Under the pieces are notes generated by a model. It was not told the origin of the DNA and made no database searches. It worked only from the letters and a program-made list of their open reading frames with translations. DNA of 64,000 nucleotides from Adiantum capillus-veneris (Eukaryota; Streptophyta; Polypodiopsida; Polypodiales; Pteridaceae): contig CM043963.1 of assembly GCA_014529385.2 (NCBI GenBank), positions 65,793,895 to 65,857,894 on the forward strand. Direction: 5' to 3'. Within the stretch, counting starts at the first letter, position 1, and each line of letters starts with the position of its first letter. The position numbers and the translations under genes were made by a program. Positions 56,200 to 64,000 of the stretch are shown one piece after another.

Positions 56200-57890
56200 A
56201 TTTTTGGAGTAAGTATGTATCTTTAATAGTCAATTTGATGAGATATTCCTCCTGTAACTTATTTATGCTATGAGTAATTTCCCATAATTACCATTTAATT
56301 TGGGAAGTCCTTTAACTAGGTTTCTCCTTCGTCTATCTTCCATTTTAACCTTAGTAAATTATAAATTTCTATCCGCTAATGGGTTACTCTCCCTAAATTG
56401 TAATTGAATATGTTATATCTTTAGTAATTTTTATAAATTTGATTAATAACCTTTTCCTCCTATACTTATGATCTAAATTAGGTAGAATTTTACTGATAGT
56501 TTTTTATTATACCATCCATTTATGCTCAAGTGATTTTTCCAACCTTCAATAGTGATTTTGGACCTCGGGTATTTATTTGGTATTTAGGTAAATTCATTTA
56601 TTAATTTCCCTTGTCTATTTTATATGCAAAATCGGCTACTTTTATTAAAGATAAATACGTAAACTATTTATCTGAGGTTGGAGTATTTACTACGGGTTTC
56701 TCAAGGTGTATTCTATCTTTGGTATTTATATCAATGGTTTTTGGAATAATTTACTATATTCTCCCTTTTATTTTTTCCTAAAAATAATGTAATTGTACTA
56801 GGATAATTAGGAAAACTAATTATCTAAGGGTACCATAATTATCACGGTTTCCCTAAGGTGTATCTAACCTTTGATAAATAACTAAAAGCAATCTAAATCA
56901 ATTTATTAATTTTTCTCTTTTAATATGTCATAAACATAGAGTATTTCTACTAAAGTAATCAGGTAAATTAATTATGTGAGTTTGACATAATTATCACTAA
57001 TTTTCTAACATGTGATTAACCTCTGATAAATAACTCAAACCAATTGAAATCATTTTACTAATTTCTCCCTTTTAATTTGTCCTAAAAATTGAGTATTTCT
57101 ACTAAAGTAATTAGATAAATTAACTATCTGAGTTAGATATAACTATCACGGGTTTCCTAACATGTAATTAACCTCTGATAAATAACTCAAAGCAATTGGA
57201 ATCAATTTACTAATTTCCCCCTTTTAATTTATCCTAAAAATAGAGTATTTTTGCTAAAGTAATTAGATAAATTACTTATCTGAGCTTCTCCTAATTATCA
57301 AAGGTTTTTTAACATGTAATTAACCTCTGATAAATAACTCAATTCAATTTGAATCTATTTGCTAATTTCCCCTATTTAATTTGTCCTAAAAAATAGAGTA
57401 TTTCCACTAAAGTAATTAGATAAAGTAATTATTTGCACTTCTCCTACTTTTCATAGGTTTTTGAACATGTATTTAATGTCTGATAAATAGATCAATTGAA
57501 TTTGAATCCATTTGCTAATTTCCCCTATTTAATTTGTCCTAAAAACATAGTATTTCTACTAAAGTAATTAGATAAATTAATTATTTGAGCTTTTTCTAAT
57601 TATCACGGGTTTCCTAACACATAATTAACCACTGATAAATAACTCAAAGATTTTGAAATTAATTTACTAATTTTCCCTATTTAATTTGTCTTGAAAATAG
57701 AGTAATTCCGCTAAATTAATTAAGTAAATTAATTATCTGAGCTTCTCTTAATTATCATGGGTTCCTTAACATATAGTTAACCATTGATAAATAGCTCAAG
57801 GTATTTTGAATCAATTTGATTATTTTCCCCTTTAATTTTCTCTAAAAAACAGTGTAATTATGCCTAATTAATTAGGAAAAAGCTCACACT
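56200..57890. repeat. 152-bp tandem repeat array
   Basis: The phrase cctctgataaataactcaa recurs at about 56869, 57021, 57173, 57325, 57479, 57631 and 57783, a period of 152 bp (once 154). Each unit also carries ccctttaatttgtcctaaaaatagagtatttctactaaagtaattag-like sequence. More diverged units continue to the left (about 56716, 56565, 56417), giving about 11 copies in all, with divergence rising leftwards. Confidence 0.92.
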
Positions 57891-57926
57891 CACGTTCTAC
57901 ATGCCAATAGGGCCTCACGGGCCAGC

Positions 57927-57933
57927 TTTTATA
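57927..57933 (-). promoter_or_regulatory. TATA box of the second Gypsy LTR
   Basis: The minus strand reads GGGGTATAAAAGCTGG. It lies just before the 152-bp array in the direction of transcription, so transcripts would begin with the array. Confidence 0.55.
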
Positions 57934-57940
57934 CCCCTAC

Positions 57941-58689
57941 CTTCAAACCTAGATCGGCGCATATGGGATTTTTTCCGCCACGTGGCGCCCTTATGGGGGT
58001 CACCGTCCAAACTTCTCCCTTTAAAAAAAAAAAAGTCCATTTGATGCAAGAAATCCTCTTCAGTTGCACATCCTGCTATTTATGGCTCGGAACTCCGGTT
58101 CCCAATACGCAAAGCTCGGTTTTCATGATGTCGAATTCAAACTCATCCAACCTCACCGCATTTCACAATGCCCCGAGCCCTTGAACCGAGGCCGTAAAAA
58201 TGCCAATGTTTCATCTACAATGAACTTTGGATAACTGCACCCAATCTTCTGACCTCAATATCTTTCTGCTCCGGACTCTGTTTGATGTGTAGTCAATCCG
58301 TACTAGCTCCATATGATGCACCCTGCTCTAGAACCTTGCCGCAACTCAAAAGACGCAAGATTGCACAATTCCCCATGTGGTTAGGTGGGCACTAACCTAG
58401 CCCCTGGTAAAATTTCAACAGGCCATAACTTGCAATCCGTGGCTCCTATCTGCAACCTAAAAAGACGGGTAGGCTCCATAATTCGAGCACTACACACCTA
58501 TACCCTGACTTGCACTTGGACCACCTATCCCCATCTGCCTTGTCCGACAAGAATCTGCAACACATTGAACATTCAACCTTCAGTAACTAGGGCTTTGTAG
58601 CTTGGTTTGATGAGCCGTTTGGACCTGCTTCTTCAGCACTTCAATCTCTTTATTCCTGGACCCAAGACTGCACCTCGCATTTCCTTCAA
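57941..58689 (-). other. Putative U3 part of the LTR, no gene
   Basis: More GC-rich than the array beside it. Frames here are short and give no family match. Confidence 0.4.
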
Positions 58690-58956
58690 TTGCTCCCCAA
58701 ATTAGCCCCTTATGAAGCCTTCCTTGGCCTATAAACCGCATCAATCATACATTCCCGTTCCCACTTGTCAACCCACCATCTTCCTAGCTGCTCCAACCTT
58801 TTGCCATGCTGCTTCTAGCCTGCACATATCTGCCCATGCCATCTTCTATGGTCGACACACTTTGGCTGTACCAACGTGCATCCTAGGTCTATATGAAATT
58901 CCATAGTTCCAACAGGCATGATCGAAAAGTCTTGACCTACAACCCCATTTTCATAA

Positions 58957-59295
58957 CTAACAGAAGTGTGCGAAATACCAAAAAATTGTAGTTCTTTTCT
59001 TGTTGACACCCTTGACTTGGATAGTACTCCTAGATAGGGATGGCTTTCCCAACTGACACCACACCCCATATGACAACATATCATATTTAGCACTTGTGTC
59101 TAACAAGGTGTTATATAGCACTTTATCATAGGTTCTATTTAGTTCAATAGGGTATCGTAGAGGTGTCTCAGAGTCCAACCAACCATCCTCTGTTTCAATG
59201 TGGAATGCATGTGTAACTCCAAGGTTGGCCTTTCGTTGGCGTCTTATGCGTTGTTGTCGCTCCTTAGCCTCAAATTGAGCTTGTATCTTCTTCAA
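58957..59295 (-). pseudogene. Retropepsin-like segment after integrase, second Gypsy (fossil)
   Basis: The frame MKKIQAQFEAKERQQRIRRQRK continues to VLYNTLLDTSAKYDMLSYGVW, which aligns with ELMALLDSGAQENLISYRL of the first Gypsy. It is basic at its N-terminus, like the corresponding junction in the other element. Confidence 0.6.
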
Positions 59296-60341
59296 TTATG
59301 TTTGTGCTTTGGCTGCCTTTTTTTTATGGATGGCAAGTAGCTCCTCTTGGCTTAAAGAATCACAGTATCTTTTCAATTTTCTGCCATTGAGGAATCCAAT
59401 GGTTTCAATTCCATCAAGAGTCTCCACACGAATGGTACCTTGTGGGGTGATTTCACATACTCTATATGGTCCTTTTCCCGCATATTTCAACTTTTTTTTC
59501 TTGTTTCGCACTCCATACATAAGGACTTTATCAACAACATTGATATCTTTGTTCTTTAGATGACAGTCAAACCATTTCTTCCTCCTAGATTTGTCCACAA
59601 GTGCATTTTGCATAGCCAATTGATTTTCCTTTCAAGGATATATAAACACTCAACTAAAGGGTTACCATACCAACCTTCTTGTGAAGCTACGTGTAGACTA
59701 GGAATTACAAACTCCCATGGCATAACTGCTTCTTGGCCATATACCATTTTGAATGGTGTACAATTAATAGCCACTTTGTAAGAAGTACGATAAGCCCATA
59801 GAGCTAATGTTAGCTTCGAATCCCAATCTATGCGATGAGATTCTACTATTTTGGTTAAGATAAAAATTAAGGTCTTGTTAGTGCTCTCAGCTTGTCCATT
59901 TGCTTGTGGATAAAAAGGCGTGGACTTATGGTGGGATGTCATGAAGTTTGTCATGAGTTCCTTTATCACTCCATTATAATTTGAGTACCATTGTCACTCA
60001 CAATCTCAAAGGGACAACCAAATCTTGTAATAATATTCTCAAAGAGAAATTCAAAACTTGTCAATTGACCTTGCATCCGCCTTGCGTGTCGCCCTGGCTT
60101 CTGCCCACTTTGTCACATAGTCAGTGGCAATGATAATATATCGAGATTGAGTGTTGCGAGTTACCAGACTAATTGGGCCTACAAAGTCTAAACCCCATTT
60201 TTCAAATGATTGAGACACTTTAACAGGATGTAAGGGCATCTTATCCTTTTGTTGTATGATCTTGTAATGTTGGCATTCATCACATCCTTTTTGCAAAAAG
60301 TGATGTATCCTTAAATAAGGTAACCTAGAGGATGTGCTCAA
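59296..60341 (-). pseudogene. Integrase of the second Gypsy (fossil)
   Basis: CDECQHYKIIQQKDKMPLHP end of the zinc-binding domain, then FEKWGLDFVGPISL and IIIATDYVTKWAEARATRKADA (first D of the core), FYPQANGQAESTNKTL (E), WAYRTSYKVAINCTPFKMVYGQEAVMP, and the C-terminal KYAGKGPYRVCEITPQGTIRVE block. It would insert the element DNA. The copy is broken. Confidence 0.85.
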
Positions 60342-60459
60342 CCAATTACAAGATCCACTCGAATGACAAAATCTTGGAATTGCAAGTAGACATGGTTTTT
60401 AGACTAGTCATACACCATTTTTTCTTCCCTCATGAAAGGACGCACGTCCTAAGATCATC

Positions 60460-60690
60460 TCAAATGACATAGTGTGCTTTGGAGAAATCCATAACAATGA
60501 AGGTATTCCTTATTTTGTGTCCAAAGACCTTGATCTTGAGATCTTCTAGAATCCCAATAGGTTTAACAATAGTCCCATTGACCATCTTTACTACTATGTT
60601 TGTGGTCCAAAGGTGAGGTCTTCCCATAGTCTCCCAACAATTTTTAGTCACAATGCTGACCCCAATGCCACCATCAAGGATTCCCTTCAC
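60460..60690 (-). pseudogene. Protease of the second Gypsy (fossil)
   Basis: GILDGGIGVSIVTKNCWETMGRP aligns with AILDSGVGVAIATKEIWKKW of the first Gypsy protease, followed by VKMVNGTIVKPIGILEDLKIKVFGH. It belongs to the same lineage. Confidence 0.7.
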
Positions 60691-60899
60691 AATTAATCCC
60701 TTGGTAGTGATTGGTATGGCTGCAATGGATTCATCACCCTCAGATTATTATCCCAACTTGTTAACATGTATTTCTACAACAGAGTTCTCATCTAGGTTGG
60801 GTTCTGGATCTAAGTGTTCCTCCTATATTGGCATCTCCCAAGCTCCATCCATCTATGCAATTGTGGTAGCCTGACTTTCAGTTCTCCATTGAGGAAATC

Positions 60900-61579
60900 T
60901 TAAAGAGCTAAGAATAGCTCGGGGTCTCCATATAGTTTGGACATGATGGTGGTCCCAACTTCTAAAGCCATGAAATCCATCAATTTGGCAATATTTAATG
61001 GCACCTTTTGGGCTTCAGTCCCTTGACCTGGGGAAGTCGGGATCTCCATTTCTTCGATAGGGTCAGGTAGTCCCTTTGTAAACATTCTTTCCAGCAAGAA
61101 GTGAGTACGTCCACTTTCCCATGACTTTAAGTCACTTTCTTCTTGGATGACACTAGGTATGGCTAGGGGTCTATGGAACACTGTATCTGTAATCTGGATC
61201 TTCCTAGGTGTTGGCTCTAGATCCCTTTGGGTCTCTTCTATCAAACTCCTTAATTTCTTGACTCACTCGATCTCCTCTGTAGGGTTTTGGTAAGTTCCTA
61301 TCTTCTTCTTGGGTCCTGGCCATTGTGGCTCATGACGATCTTCCTTGTTGGTTTCTTTCCTAGTGGTCGTCTTGGTCTCCATGGTTTCACATGAATCAGA
61401 TTGGGCAATTGATGCATGCCTCTTTCCTCAAGAATATAATTTTGTTTTTGGAGCATCGATCGTGTGAGTACATTTACTGGTACCATAGGTGTACTTTGTG
61501 ATGGCTCCTTGGTAACCTTAATCAAGTTTAATGGCATGATCTTCGGCGCATTTGGATTATTCAAACATCGAGCAATCAA
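60900..61579 (-). pseudogene. Gag-pol linker of the second Gypsy (fossil)
   Basis: Frames at 61579-61298 (VNVLTRSMLQKQNYILEERG) and 61244-60900 (EIPTSPGQGTEAQKVPLNIAKLMDFMALEVG). Position between gag and protease; no enzymatic motif. Confidence 0.5.
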
Positions 61580-61716
61580 ATGATCTATGCCACATCAATT
61601 ACACACGAGTATCGGCATTGTAGACGTGCTCACTTGATTGGTTTGCATTAGTCTAGCATTCTTTTGTAGCCTAATAGGACACTCGGCTACACGATGTGGA
61701 CCTCACACTCACAACA

Positions 61717-63213
61717 TTAAAGAGGTGGTCTCTTGGCAGTGTAATTGATATTTTGGCCTCTTGCAGTAAGAGCAGCTACATGATAGACAGGTTTGACTTG
61801 TCCCCAATAGTCCTCCATGTAGTATTGTGGACTTTCTTCAAGTGCATCAATCCCATAGGCAATATTAGGGTCTATATCTTCCTCATGACCTTCCAAAAAA
61901 GCAATAGATGAGTCACAACCCAGTTGGTTCACAGAAGTGATTCTCGGATGTGGTGGTTGTGGTCCTAGTGCTGGAGGTGGTAAGGGTGTTGTTTGAACAA
62001 CATTTTTGGCCCCAGGGACCATGTGTTGTGGCGTTTGTTCAAGAGGTGGGGCCGGCATCAATGCAGACACTCGAGGTGTCTCCGTCCATGCTAAGGTTGG
62101 TCTACTGGCCATCATGCACTTAAATACTATGCAATCCTTAGCTTGATGACCATACCTCCCACAGGCATTGCAGTTCCCATTAAATTTTACTCTAAACATA
62201 GGGCATTCATTGGTACTATGTGGGCCATAGAAAAGTGAGCACCATTGTTGCTCCCTTCTTGGATACATATGGTTGTTTTGCAAAGCATAGTTGTCTCTAA
62301 GACTCTCTTGATTGGCCTTGGTGAGATCTCCTAAAGTCATCTCATGTATCTTTGGCTCCTTAGCAATAGGCTTTAGGGTCATTGGTTGATGCCTCGATGC
62401 TTGCGAGCTAGTAGATTTATTCTCAATAGACACTCTTTCTCCTTGAATCATTAAATTATCCTCCAATTGAATCGCATTGGTGGTGACTGCTTCCCAATTG
62501 GTGATACCTCTATTGACTAGGCCATTATAGATATCCTCATGCCGTAATACCCTAATGAATCTATCAAGAAATTGATTATTATTGAAGTGCTCATTTGGAT
62601 CACAATGAGAATTCAAATGCTTCAAGCAACTAATAAAGTCTCTGATGGACTCTCCTTCCTCTTGTTGGGCTTTCTGAAGTTGAGATGATACACCCCAAAG
62701 CACTCCCTCTTGTATGTATTCTTTCAAGAATAATCTCCTAAGAGTAGGGTAAATCATTTTTTCTTCCACCCTTAGGGTTCTATACCAATCCCCATCCTTC
62801 CCACTTAAGGTTATGCTTAAGGCACTACTCTTATGCAAGTCATTGTATTCTCCTAGAGAATCGTATATTTGTTCAAACACTTTAATATGCTTTCTCACAT
62901 CCCTATCTCCACTAAATTTTTGTATGAGATTGGCTATTTGTACTGCCCTACTTCTAGGCTCTCTATCAGGCGTGTTACACATATTCTCAGCAATAGATCG
63001 ACTGATAGCTTGAGCAAATGTTTCCAAGTCACTTAAGTGAACAGGCACCATGGGTAAAGGCGCTCTAGAGACTACATTTGGAGTAGGTATTGGCATTGGG
63101 CTTGGTGCATAGGATGCCCTTGGGTTCCAAGTTTGGTATGATGTTGTGCCATGTGGCGGCCCAAAGTTCACATGTGTGGCCCTATGCATAGCAGACATCG
63201 GTGGATGTGACAT
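61717..63213 (-). pseudogene. Gag of the second Gypsy, capsid domain and zinc knuckle (fossil)
   Basis: A 498-residue frame. Residues about 85-240 form a retrotransposon gag domain (LIQKFSGDRDVRKHIKVFEQIYDSL, LRRLFLKEYIQEGVLWG, EGESIRDFISCLKHLNSHC). A CCHC knuckle CNACGRYGHQAKDC lies near residue 350, followed by a Pro-rich tail. The N-terminal 80 residues are Pro/Met/Thr-rich. Confidence 0.85.
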
Positions 63214-63543
63214 GCTAATGCTAGCCGATATGGTCCCATTGAAATAAGAGCTTGGGTGTTGTGGTTGTGGAGCATAAGTTATTGAAACAATGGGAGGGGT
63301 AGGAGCTATGGTGTATATGATTGATACACAATTGTAGGTACTGTTGTAGGCATTGAGCTACCATGTAGCGGTGCTTTACTAACAAAAGAGGTCCATGGTG
63401 AGTTTCTTGGAATGCCCATCACTGGGTAGGCATGGTAGCATCAAGACAAAGATGAGCTAGACTTGTAAAGGTAAAGCTATCACTTGTGGGCTCAAATTGT
63501 ACTGAGACCCCTGGAAAAACAACAAATGGAGGATCCATTGGAC

Positions 63544-63750
63544 TTATCGAGGAGTCTCTATTTGCAATAAAGTTGGTTTCTTAGCCTTTCTTGGATCCAA
63601 GAATCTCATGAGACCCATTGAAGGCATGTGGATCCCCTTGTTTTGTCTCTCTAGCTCAATAACCCTATGGATGACCTCACAAACCCTTTGTTGTTGATCC
63701 TCTACACAAGTACCACCCATTGTGGATTGTAGGATATCTAACCAACCCAC
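63544..63750 (-). pseudogene. Probable gag N-terminal segment of the second Gypsy (fossil)
   Basis: A 68-residue frame with a helical middle (QQRVCEVIHRVIELERQNK). It precedes the main gag frame in the same direction. The bases to the window edge (63751-64000) show no primer site, so the leader continues to the right. Confidence 0.45.
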
Positions 63751-64000
63751 ATGATAGGTGTGACCTGTGTATAGGTCGCTTAAAGTTTCTGTTTGTAGTT
63801 TATACTCCCAGTTTTTGTTTAGAAATGCTCAATCAGGATTGAGGTGCTAAGGGTGTCCTTTGAACTAGATGCAATGTGGCTCTATGGGTTGACCCTTAGT
63901 GGTTGCTAATTTAGGAGCATTCGTTTGCTTTCCTAGCATGGATGTTGACATAGGGTCTTTTGCTTTTAGCTCTCTTCATTGTTCTGTCCTACGTAAGCTC

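Larger units (their letters stand above)
54837..58689 (-). repeat. Putative long 3' LTR of the second Gypsy
   Basis: The minus strand next to a purine stretch (TTTGGGGAGCAAT) begins TGAAGGAAATGCG and would end ...GACCTCACA at 54837-54841. It contains a TATA box (57927-57933) and a 152-bp tandem repeat. The second LTR is not in the window, so the limits are not proven. Confidence 0.4.
54837..64000 (-). mobile_element. Second Ty3/Gypsy element (fossil), minus strand, left part
   Basis: Recognisable parts, read right to left: gag with one zinc knuckle (63750-61717), protease (60690-60460), integrase (60341-59296), a retropepsin-like segment after integrase (59295-58957), a candidate polypurine tract near 58690-58702 and a putative long 3' LTR to about 54837. 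Its 5' LTR and primer site lie beyond the right window edge. The integrase is of the same lineage as the 6-52 kb Gypsy. The element is broken in many places. Confidence 0.75.

Noticed and set aside
56200-57890. CRISPR-like array
   Set aside because: The 152-bp units are repeated in full with gradual divergence; there are no short repeats with unique spacers, and the DNA is from a plant.
57963-58906. Plus-strand short frames in the putative U3
   Set aside because: No family match, no promoter or splice support and opposite to the element.

Overview
This is nuclear DNA of a land plant. Evidence: CACTA, Copia and chromodomain-Ty3 elements of plant type, a chromovirus primed by initiator-Met tRNA, U2-type introns (GTAAGT...AG), TATA-box promoters and long GA/TG microsatellites. 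The large, nested repeat load and the transposase types suggest a non-seed plant such as a fern, but I cannot prove the taxon. I see no ordinary single-copy host gene, no tRNA or rRNA gene and no CRISPR array. Almost everything is mobile DNA inside mobile DNA. Layout: (1) 1-4038 is the right-hand part of a CACTA DNA transposon with TNP2-like and TNPA-like genes, subterminal repeats and the right terminal repeat. It sits inside (2) a Copia LTR retrotransposon, 4039-6150, whose 3' LTR ends at 6150. The Copia sits inside the 5' LTR of (3) a long Ty3/Gypsy element, 6151-52821, with a tRNA-Asp-type primer site, gag, protease, RT, RNase H, integrase, an extra retropepsin-like segment after integrase, coiled-coil 3' ORFs and a complete 3' LTR at 51815-52821. 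The Gypsy is itself split twice: by (4) a minus-strand chromovirus, 13307-18126, with two ~1.6-kb LTRs and a matching 5-bp target duplication, and by (5) a gene-rich insertion of about 24 kb, roughly 19.66-43.94 kb. To the right lie (6) a decayed transposase-like gene at 53.45-54.8 kb (minus) and (7) the left part of another minus-strand Gypsy element, ~54.84 kb to the window end, whose putative long 3' LTR contains a 152-bp tandem repeat. Region 5 is the striking part. It looks like a very large DNA transposon and carries, in order: a 118-aa ORF (+); a ~14-exon minus-strand gene joining a ParB-like domain to a beta-class DNA methyltransferase domain; a SWIM zinc-finger DDE-like transposase (+); two unrecognised multi-exon genes (+); a triple hairpin block lying between convergent genes; a divergent histone H3 that begins ARTKQTA (minus); and a second DDE-type transposase-like gene with an N-terminal coiled coil (minus). 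A DNA-modifying enzyme, a histone H3 mimic and transposases on one insertion would fit an element that manages its own chromatin. That last statement is inference; the domains are read directly from the translations. The LTR elements are treated as fossils: all are broken. The Gypsy LTRs differ at roughly 8% of sites by eye, the chromovirus LTRs at roughly 2%, so the chromovirus is the younger.
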